From: an uncultured SAR86 cluster bacterium
GTDB lineage: Bacteria > Pseudomonadota > Gammaproteobacteria > Magnimaribacterales > D2472
Reading direction: 5' to 3'
Assembly (NCBI GenBank): GCA_902556355.1
Contig: CACDVW010000013.1
Location: forward strand, 1-35,086
DNA length: 35,086 bases
Shown here: positions 1-14,706 of the stretch, piece after piece
How the letters are laid out: each line of letters starts with the position of its first letter
Position numbering within the stretch: the first letter of the stretch is position 1
The notes under the pieces: generated by a model
Told to the model about the DNA's origin: nothing
The model's database searches: none
Seen by the model: only the letters and a program-made list of their open reading frames with translations
Made by a program: the position numbers and the translations under genes

Positions 1-320
1 GCTGACATAACATAATTTACAACAGATAATGAATTAGAGCCTTCTGCACAAAACCATTTAATATCCTTGGTATTTAAATATTTTGTGTCTAAGTGATCTA
101 TACCAGCTGTTGCTGATCCAACAATTTTAATTTTAGTATTTTTAAGTAAATCTTTGTCTACTGAGGTGGTTGATCTGATAAATAATGCTTCTGTATCTTT
201 TAATTTATCGTTAGTTATTTCTTGTGTATGAAGGTATTCAAATTCTATCTCATCAAACCCATTAATTGATGTAATTATTTTTTCAAAGGATTTTATCCCC
301 TTATCAACCGTTATCTTCAT
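1..320 (-). CDS. pdxB: Erythronate-4-phosphate dehydrogenase-like protein (partial, C-terminal part beyond left edge)
   Basis: My translation of the reverse strand from ATG at 320: MKITVDKGIKSFEKIITSINGFDEIEFEYLHTQEI...ALFIRSTTSVDKDLLKNTKIKIVGSATAGIDHLD...FCAEGSNSLSVVNYVMSA. The ATAGIDHLD and GSNSLSVVNYV segments are PdxB-like within the D-2-hydroxyacid dehydrogenase family. Not in the ORF track because it runs off the edge. Confidence 0.75.
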   Translation of the reverse strand, partial: MKITVDKGIKSFEKIITSINGFDEIEFEYLHTQEITNDKLKDTEALFIRSTTSVDKDLLKNTKIKIVGSATAGIDHLDTKYLNTKDIKWFCAEGSNSLSVVNYVMS

Positions 321-334
321 TTATTAATTAGGTA

Positions 335-1156
335 TTAATTAGATTTATCCGGCATAACTAAACTTTTTAGCCATCCAAATAAACTATTTTGTCCCAAAGT
401 ATATCTATCCAATGCATCAAATTCTTTTGCTAGTTTAATAGGATCTTCAAGAAAGTTAGCCCTAGTATTGAATTCTACATCATCTAATGTCTTTACTAAT
501 TTAGCCGGATTCCCAGCAAATATTGAATTTGGAGGAACATCTTTTGTAACAACAGCGCCAGCGCCAATAATACTATTTTTACCGATAGTCACTCCTTTGC
601 AGATAATTGCACTATCACCTATCCATACATTATCCTCAAAAACTACTGGCTTAGTATTTCCAACTGGTTCGGCTCTATCATATATACCATGCCAGTCAGC
701 ATCTGATATGTATGCGCCATGAGCAATCATGCAAGCATCCCCAATAATAATACTTTTAGCGGACATTATTCTAACGCCAGGAGTAATCAAGCAAAACTTA
801 CCAATTTTTATTTCACCTTTATGTTCACCAATATCCCAAGAGGTAAATTGTATATGGGCATCTTTAGATCCAATTAAAGTAGGATAATCATCAATTGAGA
901 CATTGCCGCCAAATACCTTTATGTACCTTGGTTTGAAATATGCGCCCCCTTTACCAAGATAATCAAATTGTGGTTCTAAGAATTGTCTTACATAAATTTT
1001 AACAATTTTGGTAACTAATTTTTTTAACCAATATGGTCTGTTGTCTTTTCTGATAATAATCTCCAAAGGTGATATTTTAATATGATAAAGTAGCGGAAAA
1101 ATTATTTCATAAAAATTGATTAAAAAATATTTAAAAGAATTTAAACACCTCTTCAA
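335..1156 (-). CDS. Left-handed beta-helix (hexapeptide repeat) acyltransferase
   Basis: Hexapeptide repeats (IGKFCLITPGVRIMSAKSIIIGDACMIAHGAYISD; VWIGDSAIICKGVTIGKNSIIGAGAVVTKDVPPNSIFAGNPAKLVK). The annotated start is TTG at 1156; an in-frame TTG at 1066 is an alternative. Confidence 0.85.
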   Translation of the reverse strand: MKRCLNSFKYFLINFYEIIFPLLYHIKISPLEIIIRKDNRPYWLKKLVTKIVKIYVRQFLEPQFDYLGKGGAYFKPRYIKVFGGNVSIDDYPTLIGSKDAHIQFTSWDIGEHKGEIKIGKFCLITPGVRIMSAKSIIIGDACMIAHGAYISDADWHGIYDRAEPVGNTKPVVFEDNVWIGDSAIICKGVTIGKNSIIGAGAVVTKDVPPNSIFAGNPAKLVKTLDDVEFNTRANFLEDPIKLAKEFDALDRYTLGQNSLFGWLKSLVMPDKSN

Positions 1157-2480
1157 TATTGGATTTCCAATATTTGGCTCTCAATTATCTTATGCTCTTA
1201 TGGGCACTACCGATACAATTATTGCTGGAAGAGCAAGTGCATCAGATTTAGCAGGTCTTGCTGTAGGAAATGCATTTTCCATGACTATTTTTATGTTTTT
1301 TTCTGGTGTAATTTTTGCAGTAACTCCAATAGTTGCTCAGCTTTATGGAGCAAAAAAATTCCAACTAATTGGTCAAAAACTTAGAGAAGTTTTGTGGATA
1401 TCTATTCTATTAGGATTCCTAATTGCTTTATTGTTTATGAATATGGGGATAATTTTAGATGTATTGCCTATTGATAAAAGCGTTACAGATATTTCAGAAA
1501 AATACCTCAAAGCTGTAGCACTAGGTTTTGCCTTTATTACGGTCTTTACATGTTTGAGGTGTTATAGCGAAGGTATGACACTAACAAAACCTGTTTTTTA
1601 TATTGCAGTTTTTGGAATGATTTTAAATATCCCCCTAGATTTAATTTTTGTATATGGATGGTTGGGGGCACCAAAGTTGGGTGGAGTTGGTTGCGGTATA
1701 GCCACTACAATTGTTTCATTTATTATGATGATAACGATCTTAATTTATATCAATATAAATAAAAAATATAAAATTACTGAGCCCTTCTCTAAATTTACAC
1801 CTCCTTCAATTGAAACTACTAAAGAGGTATTTAAGCTTGGATTGCCAATTGGTTTTGGAATTTTTATTGAACTAAGTATGTTTTCAGGTGCCCAAATTAT
1901 TTTAGGTATTCTGGGTGAAGATATTGTTGCAAGCCATGCTATTGCAATCAATGTCGCGAGTATATTTTTTATGGTGCCGTTAGCAGTTGGTTTAGCTGCT
2001 GCAACAAGAGTTGGTAATTTAATTGGTGAGAATAATTTCAAACAAGCTAAAGTCGCCTCTTCATCAACAATTTATTTATGTATTTTAACTGCATTAATGA
2101 ATGTGATTTTAATTTTAAGTTTTAGAGAGCTTATAGTAAGTATATATACAACAGATGAGGTTATATTTTCTCTTGCAGTATATTTATTAATTTTTGCTGC
2201 AATTTTTCAACTACCTGATGGAATTCAAATGGGCGCTCTAGGGAGTTTAAGAGGTTTTAAAGATACTTTTGTTCCAATGATACTTTTATTTATATCTTAT
2301 TGGATATTTGCAATGCCAATTGGATATTATCTGACTATGACAGGTTTTGATGCACCTATGGGAGCTGCTGGAATGTGGTTTGGCATGATAATCGGATTAA
2401 GCATATTTGCTATTTTAGCAATACTAAGACTTAGATGGGTTATTAAAAAATATCTTAAAAGAATTGCAGTTACTTATTAA
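1116..2480 (+). CDS. MATE family multidrug efflux transporter (NorM-like)
   Basis: 454 aa with about 12 hydrophobic segments. N-terminal [21 protein letters not shown] is typical of MATE. Start is TTG at 1116, with an in-frame TAA immediately upstream at 1110-1112. Confidence 0.88.
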   Translation: MIKKYLKEFKHLFNIGFPIFGSQLSYALMGTTDTIIAGRASASDLAGLAVGNAFSMTIFMFFSGVIFAVTPIVAQLYGAKKFQLIGQKLREVLWISILLGFLIALLFMNMGIILDVLPIDKSVTDISEKYLKAVALGFAFITVFTCLRCYSEGMTLTKPVFYIAVFGMILNIPLDLIFVYGWLGAPKLGGVGCGIATTIVSFIMMITILIYININKKYKITEPFSKFTPPSIETTKEVFKLGLPIGFGIFIELSMFSGAQIILGILGEDIVASHAIAINVASIFFMVPLAVGLAAATRVGNLIGENNFKQAKVASSSTIYLCILTALMNVILILSFRELIVSIYTTDEVIFSLAVYLLIFAAIFQLPDGIQMGALGSLRGFKDTFVPMILLFISYWIFAMPIGYYLTMTGFDAPMGAAGMWFGMIIGLSIFAILAILRLRWVIKKYLKRIAVTY

Positions 2481-3338
2481 ACACTTTTGCTACAGTTGAA
2501 CCAATCTCAGTAAGATTATCAGCCACATTAACACCACATTCTTTTAACTTAGAAATTTTATCTGCAGCGGTGCCTTTACCACCAGCAATTATTGCACCAG
2601 CATGACCCATTCTTTTACCAGCTGGAGCAGTTTGACCTGCAATATAAGAAATAACTGGTTTTGAAACATTATTTTTTATAAATTCTGCAGCATCTTCCTC
2701 AGCAGTTCCTCCAATTTCTCCAACCATTACTATAGCTTCGGTTTGAGGGTCGTTTTCAAATAACTCAAGTATGTCTATAAAAGATGAGCCTGGGATAGGA
2801 TCGCCACCAATACCTACACAACTGCTTTGACCAAAACCTAAATCAGTTGTTTGTTTGACCGCCTCATAAGTTAACGTACCAGATCTAGAGATGATACCAA
2901 CAGATCCAGGCATATGAATACTTGCAGGCATAATGCCTAATTTTGCCTCTCCAGGCGTAATAAGACCAGGACAATTAGGGCCAATTAAGGTGAGGCCTAA
3001 TTCATCTACTCGTTTTTTAACATCAAGCATATCAAGAGTTGGAACGCCCTCTGTAATACAAACAATTAATTCTATTCCTGATTCTGCAGCCTCTAAAATA
3101 GAGTCTTTACAAAAAGGAGCTGGAACAAATATCAATGATGCATTCGGCTGAACACTTTTTACAGCTTCATCCATGGTATCAAATACCGGCTTTCCTAAAT
3201 GCGTTTGCCCTCCCTTACCTGGAGTAATACCCCCAACAATATTAGTGCCATACTCTATAGCTTGCTCTGAATGAAGAGTTGCCTGTGAACCAGTAAACCC
3301 TTGAACAATTACTCTTGTGTCTTTATTAACTAAGATAC

Positions 3339-3342
<4 letters not shown>
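2470..3342 (-). CDS. sucD: Succinyl-CoA synthetase alpha subunit
   Basis: [45 protein letters not shown]...; active-site region [14 protein letters not shown]; operonic with sucC. Confidence 0.97.
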
Positions 3343-7133
<3,791 letters not shown>

Positions 7134-7141
7134 AGTTATCC

Positions 7142-9946
7142 CTATTTTAAAGCTTCCTCTATAAGATTGTTTTGTTGTTCAAGATGTAATTTCATCATAC
7201 CAACGGCTGGAGCAGCTGCTGGAGGTCTACTGACCATGGAAATTTCTTTACCTGAATCTAATCTATCCAAAACTCTTTGTAATCTATGTCTGTGACTAAA
7301 CCAAGCTCCTTGGTTTGCTGGTTCTTCTTGGCACCAAACAATTTCTTCAACATTTTTATATTTTTTTAGGCATTCTTCTAAATCATCATATGGGAATGGA
7401 TATAGCTGCTCTATTCTCACAATAGCAATATGCTCCTTTTTATCTTGTATTTTTTTATTTTGAAGATCATAAAAGACCTTACCAGAACATAGTATGATTT
7501 TTTTGACATTAGATTTTTTCTTGGTATCACTATCAATAACACATTGAAAAGATCCCTTTGTTAATTCATTAATTGAAGAGGTTGCATTTGGGTTTCTTAA
7601 TAAACTTTTTGGAGAAATAACTATAAGAGGAGTTCTCATTTTTCTTATTGCTTGTCTTCTAAGTAAATGGAATATCTGAGATGGAGAGCTAGGAACACAT
7701 ACTTGTATATTTTCTGATGCACATAACTGTAAGAATCTCTCTATTCTTGCACTGCTATGTTCTGGGCCTTGTCCCTCATACCCATGGGGTAAAAGCATAA
7801 CTAACCCAGACAATCTCTCCCATTTGTGTTGTGCAGAAACTATAAATTGATCAATAACAACTTGAGCTCCATTTACAAAATCACCGAATTGAGCCTCCCA
7901 AATAGTTAAACCTGTAGGCCATGTTGCAGAATATCCGTATTCAAAACCTAAGACTGCTTCTTCTGATAGCAAAGAATCATATATATCAAACCTTGTATTG
8001 TGATCTCTAGCGATTTTTGATAACGGGATATACCCATCTCCAGTTTCTTTGTCAAAGACACATGCATGTCTATGAGAGAAGGTTCCTCTTCTGACATCCT
8101 GGCCTGTTATTCTTATTGGAAAGCCCTCTGAAAGTAATGAGGCATATGACATGCTTTCGGCAAATCCCCAATTTATTTCCAAACTACCTTCATTCATCTT
8201 TATTCTGTCAGCAAAAATTTTTGATGCCTGTGTTCCGAGATTAAAAGAGTTGGGAACTTCGCATATTTGTTTGCCTAGTTTTTTTAATTTCTTTTGATCA
8301 AAAGTAGTGTCAACTTTAGGCCACCATAAAACATCTAAATATTCTGTCCAGTCAAACCACAATTCATTATTTGAATGATCAGCTAAGCTTTTTGCTACAG
8401 TTTCACCGCCTTCTAGAGATTTTCTATATGAGTTTTTAATCTCTAATGCAGATTCTTTTGTAATATGACCATCGTTTATTAGCTTTTCTTGATATTGATT
8501 TAAAACAGTTGGATGTTTAGCAATTGTCTTATACATAGTTGGCTGTGTTGCTGATGGATCATCTGCTTCGTTATGACCTCTTCTTCTATAACAAAATAAA
8601 TCAATAACAATATCTTTATTAAATTTAGCTCTGTACTTACAAGCAATTTTTACTGCTTTTACAACCATTTCCGGATCATCACCATTTACATGAATAACAG
8701 GAGCCTGAATCATTTTTGCAACATCAGTGGCATAATCAGTTGATCTTGCATCCAATTTATTGCTAGTAGTAAAACCAATTTGATTATTCACTATTACATG
8801 GATAGTTCCGCCAACATTAAAGCCTCTGGTTTGAGACATTTGTAAAGATTCCATTACTACACCTTGACCTGAAAATGATGCGTCACCATGTAATAAAACA
8901 GGAATAACTTTTTTTCTATCTTTATCATCTAACCTATCCTGTCTTGCTCTAACCGATCCAAGCACCACAGGATCAACGATTTCTAGATGAGATGGATTGT
9001 TGTTTAAAGATACATGAACTTCACCACCAGGAGTATCAATATTTGATGAGAATCCAAGATGATATTTAACATCTCCAGTATTAGCACCTTCAAGTACATC
9101 AGTTTCATCAAATGCAGAAAATAAATCATTTGGAAGTTTACCCAATACATTTACTAATAAATTTAATCTTCCTCTGTGAGCCATACCAAAACAAATCTGA
9201 TTTGCTCCCAATGCTCCACAATTTTGTATAACAGCATCAACTAGTGGCACTAATGACTCACTGCCATCAATGCCAAACCGTTTCATGCCTGGATATTTAG
9301 CAGCTAAATATTTAGCCAGTCCTTCGGCAGAGTTTAGTCGTTCAAAAATATGTATTTTTTCTTCATCTGAAAAACTATAGTTTTCTATTTTTGACTCAAA
9401 TTTCTTTTGGAACCATCTTCGCTCATCTGAATGCATAATATAGTTGTATTCAATTCCAATATTGCCACAATAAATCCTTCTTAATTCTTTAACAATATTT
9501 CTTAAAGTAGATTTTTTTGACCCAATATCAAAAGTATCAGTAAAAAATTCATCATCCAGATCAGACTCATTGAGACCATGAAACTCAATTTTAAGATCTT
9601 CAATTTGATCTCTTTGCATAATGCCTAAAGGATCTAAGGTAGCTTCTTGATGACCTCTGTTTCTATATGCTTGAATAAGTCTTATAACCTTTCCTTGCCT
9701 TTCGTCGACTGATTCGTAAGAAGTGATTGAAGCTCTTGATAAATTCTTAAATTCTTCAACAATGCTCTGATGTGATATTTCAATATTACCATTTGATGAA
9801 TTTGGCAAGTTTTTAAAAAAATCTATCCACTCAGAAGATAAATCTTCTGGATTGTTTAAGTATTTTTCATATAGGGTTTCAAGATAGGCAGCATGTCCAG
9901 CTGACAAATGTGAACTCCCCCATAGTTCTTGCATCGAATTAGTCAT
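7142..9946 (-). CDS. sucA: 2-oxoglutarate dehydrogenase E1
   Basis: 934 aa; [49 protein letters not shown]. Confidence 0.98.
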   Translation of the reverse strand: MTNSMQELWGSSHLSAGHAAYLETLYEKYLNNPEDLSSEWIDFFKNLPNSSNGNIEISHQSIVEEFKNLSRASITSYESVDERQGKVIRLIQAYRNRGHQEATLDPLGIMQRDQIEDLKIEFHGLNESDLDDEFFTDTFDIGSKKSTLRNIVKELRRIYCGNIGIEYNYIMHSDERRWFQKKFESKIENYSFSDEEKIHIFERLNSAEGLAKYLAAKYPGMKRFGIDGSESLVPLVDAVIQNCGALGANQICFGMAHRGRLNLLVNVLGKLPNDLFSAFDETDVLEGANTGDVKYHLGFSSNIDTPGGEVHVSLNNNPSHLEIVDPVVLGSVRARQDRLDDKDRKKVIPVLLHGDASFSGQGVVMESLQMSQTRGFNVGGTIHVIVNNQIGFTTSNKLDARSTDYATDVAKMIQAPVIHVNGDDPEMVVKAVKIACKYRAKFNKDIVIDLFCYRRRGHNEADDPSATQPTMYKTIAKHPTVLNQYQEKLINDGHITKESALEIKNSYRKSLEGGETVAKSLADHSNNELWFDWTEYLDVLWWPKVDTTFDQKKLKKLGKQICEVPNSFNLGTQASKIFADRIKMNEGSLEINWGFAESMSYASLLSEGFPIRITGQDVRRGTFSHRHACVFDKETGDGYIPLSKIARDHNTRFDIYDSLLSEEAVLGFEYGYSATWPTGLTIWEAQFGDFVNGAQVVIDQFIVSAQHKWERLSGLVMLLPHGYEGQGPEHSSARIERFLQLCASENIQVCVPSSPSQIFHLLRRQAIRKMRTPLIVISPKSLLRNPNATSSINELTKGSFQCVIDSDTKKKSNVKKIILCSGKVFYDLQNKKIQDKKEHIAIVRIEQLYPFPYDDLEECLKKYKNVEEIVWCQEEPANQGAWFSHRHRLQRVLDRLDSGKEISMVSRPPAAAPAVGMMKLHLEQQNNLIEEALK

Positions 9947-9952
9947 TTCAAT

Positions 9953-10699
9953 TTAATTCATAGCTCCATCTGTGGTGATAATTTCTTTTTTATCCTTTAA
10001 CAACATTGTCTTAATTTTACCAATTGCTTTATTTGGATTTAATCCTTTAGGACATACGTTTACACAATTCATAATTCCATGACATCTATAAACACTGAAT
10101 GGGTCTGATAAATCTTCAAGTCTCTCATTAGTTTTTAAATCTCTTGTATCGGCAAGAAATCTATATGCTTGAAGTAAAGCAGCAGGTCCTAAAAATTTAT
10201 CTGGATTCCACCAAAAAGATGGGCAACTTGTTGAGCAACAGGCACACAATATGCATTCATATAGTCCATCTAGTTTATCTCTATCTTCTGGAGACTGAAG
10301 TCTTTCTTGTTCTGGAGCAGTAGTACTATTTTGAAGAAAGGGTTTAATTTTTTCGTACTGTGCATAGAACTCTGTCATATCGACAACCAAATCTCTAATA
10401 ACTGGCAATCCTGGTAATGGTCTTAGTTCAATTTTGTTTTTCTTTAGAACAGAGGATATTGGCGTTATGCATGCAAGGCCATTCTTTCCATTGATATTCA
10501 TGCCATCTGAACCGCATACCCCTTCTCTACAAGATCTTCTATATGAAATAGATTCATCTTGCTCTTTTAATAGATGCAATAAATCCAAAACCATGATGTC
10601 TTTTGCAGGTTTTTCAATCTGATATTGTTTAATGTAAGGAAATTTATCCTCCTCAGGATTATATCTATACATATTTACTTCTAAAATATTAGTTGCCAT
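9953..10699 (-). CDS. sdhB: Succinate dehydrogenase iron-sulfur subunit
   Basis: CREGVCGSDGMNINGKNGLACIT and CILCACCSTSCPSFWWNPDKFLGPAALLQAYRF Fe-S cluster motifs. Confidence 0.97.
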   Translation of the reverse strand: MATNILEVNMYRYNPEEDKFPYIKQYQIEKPAKDIMVLDLLHLLKEQDESISYRRSCREGVCGSDGMNINGKNGLACITPISSVLKKNKIELRPLPGLPVIRDLVVDMTEFYAQYEKIKPFLQNSTTAPEQERLQSPEDRDKLDGLYECILCACCSTSCPSFWWNPDKFLGPAALLQAYRFLADTRDLKTNERLEDLSDPFSVYRCHGIMNCVNVCPKGLNPNKAIGKIKTMLLKDKKEIITTDGAMN

Positions 10700-12484
10700 C
10701 TAATAAGTCCTTACAATTGGTGGAAACGCCTCTACTTCTGAGGGATTAAAATTTACATCTCTTTTAGAGACTGTTTTTGATAATGGGTCATATAAAGAAT
10801 GACATAACCATCTCTCATCATCTCTATCAGGGAAATCGTCCCTAGCATGAGCGCCCCTGCTTTCATCTCTGCTGTATGCAGCAATTGCAGTAGCTTCTGC
10901 AACCTCAAATAAATTTTGAAGCTCAATTGCTTCTACTCTGCTTGTATTAAAAGCATTACTTTTATCTTTTAAATGAAGTTGATTAACCTTCTCTCGAATT
11001 TCTTGCAGTTCATCAAGGCCTTTTTTCATGTATTCGCCTCTTCTAAAGACTCCAAAATAATTTTGCATACATTGTTGGAGTTCTTTTTTTACTTCTGCTG
11101 TTTCATAACCGCTACCAGAATTATTTAATGTATTTAGTCTATCAAGAGCATTATCAATATCATCTTTATCAGCAGATTTAACACCGCCACCTGATTTTAA
11201 ATCTTCTTGAATGAACATTCCTGTAGCCCTTCCAAACACAACCAAATCAAGAAGTGAGTTACCACCAAGTCTATTTGCCCCATGTACAGAAACGCATGCT
11301 GCTTCACCAGCTGCAAACAAGCCAGGAATAATGGAGTCAGTTCCATCAATTCTATTAAAAGCTTGTCCATTAATATTAGTTGGAGTGCCGCCCATCATAT
11401 AGTGACATGTAGGAACAACAGGTATTGGTTCATATATCGGATCTACGTGAGCAAAGGTTCTTGATAGTTCGCATATTCCAGGCAATTTTGCATTTAATAC
11501 ATCAGCTCCAAGATGGTCTAGCTTTAAGTAAATATGATCATTGTTTTCACCACATCCTCTACCTTCAAGTATTTCAAGAACCATTGATCTAGCCACGACA
11601 TCCCTGCCAGCAAGATCTTTGACATTTGGAGCATATCGCTCCATGAATCTCTCACCATCTTTGTTTATTAAATATCCACCCTCACCTCTACAACCCTCGG
11701 TAACTAGTGAGCCAGCCCCGTATATTCCAGTTGGATGAAATTGCCACATTTCCATATCTTGCGCTGGATAGCCTGCCCTTAAAGCCATAGCAAGACCATC
11801 ACCAGTATTAATTAAAGCATTAGTAGTAGATGCATAAATTCTTCCAGCGCCGCCTGTAGCCATAACCGTAGATTGCGCTTTTAAATAAGCAACTTCTCCA
11901 TATTCAATTGAAAATGCAATTACACCAGTGACCTCATTTTTAGCATTTTTAACTATATCTACTGCAAACCACTCGTTTAAGAAGTTTGTTCCTTCTTTAA
12001 CATTATTTTGATAGAGAGTATGAAGTAATGCATGTCCAGTTCTATCTGCTGCAGCACAAGTTCTAGCAGCTTGGCCTCCCTTTCCATAATCTTTTGACTG
12101 ACCTCCGAATGGTCTTTGATAAATTCTCCCATTTTCAAATCTTGAAAATGGTAATCCCATATGCTCTAACTCAAAAACTGCCTTTGGTCCTTCTGAACAC
12201 AGATACTCTATGGCATCTTGATCACCAATATAATCTGCTCCTTTGACAGTATCATACATATGCCATCTCCAATCATCATTTGGATCAGCGCTTTGAATAG
12301 AACAAGTTATACCACCTTGGGCAGAGACTGTATGAGATCTTGTCGGAAAAACTTTAGATACAACAGCTGTTTTTAATCCAGATTTAGCAAGCTCAAGAGA
12401 TGCTCTCATTCCTGAGCCGCCGCCACCAATAATCAGAGCATCAAATTCTAATGTTTTGATATTTGAAGAATTGTAATTAGTCAT
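10700..12484 (-). CDS. sdhA: Succinate dehydrogenase flavoprotein subunit
   Basis: FAD site [28 protein letters not shown]-terminal PPIVRTY. Confidence 0.98.
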   Translation of the reverse strand: MTNYNSSNIKTLEFDALIIGGGGSGMRASLELAKSGLKTAVVSKVFPTRSHTVSAQGGITCSIQSADPNDDWRWHMYDTVKGADYIGDQDAIEYLCSEGPKAVFELEHMGLPFSRFENGRIYQRPFGGQSKDYGKGGQAARTCAAADRTGHALLHTLYQNNVKEGTNFLNEWFAVDIVKNAKNEVTGVIAFSIEYGEVAYLKAQSTVMATGGAGRIYASTTNALINTGDGLAMALRAGYPAQDMEMWQFHPTGIYGAGSLVTEGCRGEGGYLINKDGERFMERYAPNVKDLAGRDVVARSMVLEILEGRGCGENNDHIYLKLDHLGADVLNAKLPGICELSRTFAHVDPIYEPIPVVPTCHYMMGGTPTNINGQAFNRIDGTDSIIPGLFAAGEAACVSVHGANRLGGNSLLDLVVFGRATGMFIQEDLKSGGGVKSADKDDIDNALDRLNTLNNSGSGYETAEVKKELQQCMQNYFGVFRRGEYMKKGLDELQEIREKVNQLHLKDKSNAFNTSRVEAIELQNLFEVAEATAIAAYSRDESRGAHARDDFPDRDDERWLCHSLYDPLSKTVSKRDVNFNPSEVEAFPPIVRTY

Positions 12485-12487
12485 GTA

Positions 12488-12838
12488 TTAAAACCAAATA
12501 ATTAAAATGTACAGAGCAGCAATCAATGCTCCCAGTAAAATAAATATATATTCATAGATTTTTCTTAAGGTATTGGCAGAGGCTCCCAAACCTGAAGAAA
12601 TAAAACCCAATGTTCTTTTTGTTAGATAATCAGTTCCAACAGTCCATAAACCGATATAAGCATGTATACATGCAAGCAATATAAAAATACTGAGCGAAGC
12701 TTTAAATAGGTTGTTGCTACTTAAAAATTGAAAAGTAATTCCACTTGTCCAGAATGTGTACTCTAAATATACAAGAAATGAAATAAAGTAAATCGCACTA
12801 TAGCGCTGGAGATACCATGTCAGTCTTCCACTTTTCAT
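12488..12838 (-). CDS. sdhD: Succinate dehydrogenase membrane anchor subunit
   Basis: 116 aa, three hydrophobic segments, W.L.RYSAIYF N-terminus and HAYIGLWTVGTDYL; located between sdhC and sdhA. Confidence 0.9.
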   Translation of the reverse strand: MKSGRLTWYLQRYSAIYFISFLVYLEYTFWTSGITFQFLSSNNLFKASLSIFILLACIHAYIGLWTVGTDYLTKRTLGFISSGLGASANTLRKIYEYIFILLGALIAALYILIIWF

Positions 12839-13239
12839 AGCATCACCAATAAAGTTAGAAGAGCGTTAACTGCAAATAAAGCTAGAGTAGTAACTGCAGA
12901 CTTGTATGATGAAGACAAGCTTTCATTAAGGATATGGAAATCCATTAAAATATGTCTTACACCAGTGAAAATATGATATTGAAAAATTAGAATTAAACCA
13001 ACGCATCCAAATTTAATTCCTAAATTTTTATGATACATAATCATAAAGTTATCAAAAGAATCCTGACTTTGTGTTAATTCTGAAAAGATAAAAACTGATA
13101 CAGGAAGTACTATAAAAAATATAAGAATCCCACTTATTCTGTGAGTGATAGATAAAAAAGCTGATAGCGGAAGTTTTATCTTTAATAGGTTTATGTTTAC
13201 AGGTCTATTTTGTGTCATTAAGAAAGTGACAAATGTCAT
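12835..13239 (-). CDS. sdhC: Succinate dehydrogenase cytochrome b556 subunit
   Basis: RPVNINLLKIKLPLSAFLSITHRISGI and HIFTGVRHILMD motifs. By comparison with E. coli SdhC the true start may be MTQNRPVN (ATG at 13218). Confidence 0.93.
   Translation of the reverse strand: MTFVTFLMTQNRPVNINLLKIKLPLSAFLSITHRISGILIFFIVLPVSVFIFSELTQSQDSFDNFMIMYHKNLGIKFGCVGLILIFQYHIFTGVRHILMDFHILNESLSSSYKSAVTTLALFAVNALLTLLVML
13227..13238. promoter_or_regulatory. 12-nt perfect palindrome TGACAAATGTCA at the 5' end of sdhC (possible operator)
   Basis: Read directly in the sequence. It lies between the two candidate sdhC start codons and downstream of the TATAAT boxes. Palindromes of this size are expected by chance many times in 35 kb. 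Confidence 0.25.
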
Positions 13240-13262
13240 TTTTTTATGTGCTTTATGGCTAA

Positions 13263-13278
13263 ATTATAACCGATTATA
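13263..13278 (-). promoter_or_regulatory. Two tandem -10-like TATAAT boxes upstream of the sdh-suc operon
   Basis: Reverse strand reads TTATAATCGGTTATAATTTAG, with exact TATAAT at 13273-13278 and 13263-13268. They lie in the 76-nt intergenic gap upstream of sdhC. No strong -35 was found. Confidence 0.45.
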
Positions 13279-13315
13279 AGCAATATAAATAAATGAAATT
13301 TTAAAAAAAATGTTT

Positions 13316-14692
13316 TTATTTTTTAACATGCTTCATCATTCTTTGTCTTTTCTTAATTTGCCTGTCTGTTAACTTATTCACTTTATTTTCAAAAGGGTTA
13401 TCAGATTTTCTAAAAATTAGTTTCAGCTGAATGCTCTGCAGTTTTAAAAACGATCTAAAAGAATTTTCAAGATACTTTTTGTAATTTTGAGGGATTTTTT
13501 TATCTTGATTTGAATGAATAATTAAAGTAGTTGGATTGATGCCGCCAAAATGAATATGCTTAAGCTTCAATTGTCTTCCGTTGACTGATGGAGGAGCACT
13601 TTGAGTAGTAAATTTTTCTAAAAGCTTGTTCAATGATGAGGTTGTGTATTTCTTTTGAGCGTTTTCAATAACATTATTCGTCACCTTAAAAAGCTTTTTA
13701 AAACCCCTACCTTTGATGCCAGAAATTTCTATTTTAAAAAAATTATCAACAAAATTTGATTGAACTCTTTTTGTCTCATATAAATCATCTTTTTGTCTTT
13801 TTGTAAGCAAGTCCATTTTATTGAATGCTAAAACAAGTGGCTTGCCCATTTCAGATACCATATTTATTATCTTCAAATCCTGATCAACAAGCCCTTCACT
13901 TGCATCGCACATAAATATAACTACATCACAAGTCTCAACAGAATGCATCGCTCTTACATATGAGAAATACTCTATCTTATGAGCATTCCTGTAACCTTTT
14001 CTTATACCCGCAGTATCTATGAAGACAAAATCATCATCATTTACAGAGAAAGGTATGCTAATCGCATCAATGGTAGTACCTGCTATTTCTGAAACAATCA
14101 GTCTATCTTCTTTTATGAACTTGTTTATAAAAGTTGATTTGCCAGCATTGGGTCTGCCTAAAATTGCTATTTTCTTCCCTTCGGGCACCTGCGTTTGATT
14201 GCTTGGAAGTGATTTCTTAATAAATGATCTTAAATCAAGGAGGTTTTTGCTGTGCTCTGCACTAATCTCAAAAAAATTATTAATACCTTTCTTATTTAAA
14301 TCTTCTTTAATTAAAGCGTCTGATTTTTTATCTATTTTATTTAGAACTGTTATGAAAGTTTTATTTAATTTTCTTAATCTTGAAAGAATATCTAAATCTT
14401 CTTTGTTAAGATTTTGCGATCCATCAAGGAGAAATATGATTAAACTTGATTCTTCAGCTGCAATCCATGCTTGATCAGCAATGTCTTCTTTTAAGATGGT
14501 GTCATCCTGAGCTATTCCACCTGTATCAATTAATAAACTTTTCTGTTCTCCGAAGGATATATATCCATAATTTCTGTCCTTTGTTAAACCAGAAAAGTCA
14601 GATACTATTGCTTGCCTAGATTTTGTTAATTTGTTGAAAAGTGTTGATTTTCCAACATTAGGTCTTCCTATAATTGCTATTGATGTAAACAT
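13316..14692 (-). CDS. der: Ribosome biogenesis GTPase Der (EngA)
   Basis: Tandem G domains: GRPNVGKSTLFNKL and GRPNAGKSTFINKF; C-terminal KH-like domain. Confidence 0.97.
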   Translation of the reverse strand: MFTSIAIIGRPNVGKSTLFNKLTKSRQAIVSDFSGLTKDRNYGYISFGEQKSLLIDTGGIAQDDTILKEDIADQAWIAAEESSLIIFLLDGSQNLNKEDLDILSRLRKLNKTFITVLNKIDKKSDALIKEDLNKKGINNFFEISAEHSKNLLDLRSFIKKSLPSNQTQVPEGKKIAILGRPNAGKSTFINKFIKEDRLIVSEIAGTTIDAISIPFSVNDDDFVFIDTAGIRKGYRNAHKIEYFSYVRAMHSVETCDVVIFMCDASEGLVDQDLKIINMVSEMGKPLVLAFNKMDLLTKRQKDDLYETKRVQSNFVDNFFKIEISGIKGRGFKKLFKVTNNVIENAQKKYTTSSLNKLLEKFTTQSAPPSVNGRQLKLKHIHFGGINPTTLIIHSNQDKKIPQNYKKYLENSFRSFLKLQSIQLKLIFRKSDNPFENKVNKLTDRQIKKRQRMMKHVKK

Positions 14693-14706
14693 GACTAATT
14701 ATCATT

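Noticed and set aside
468-722. 84-aa + strand ORF inside the acyltransferase
   Set aside because: Antisense to hexapeptide repeats; low-complexity translation and no domain support.
1745-2041. 98-aa - strand ORF inside the MATE gene
   Set aside because: Antisense shadow ORF of a clear transporter.
13240-13315. Possible intrinsic terminator for the isc-der operon in the T/A-rich gap
   Set aside because: Runs of T and A are present but I could not find a convincing GC stem.
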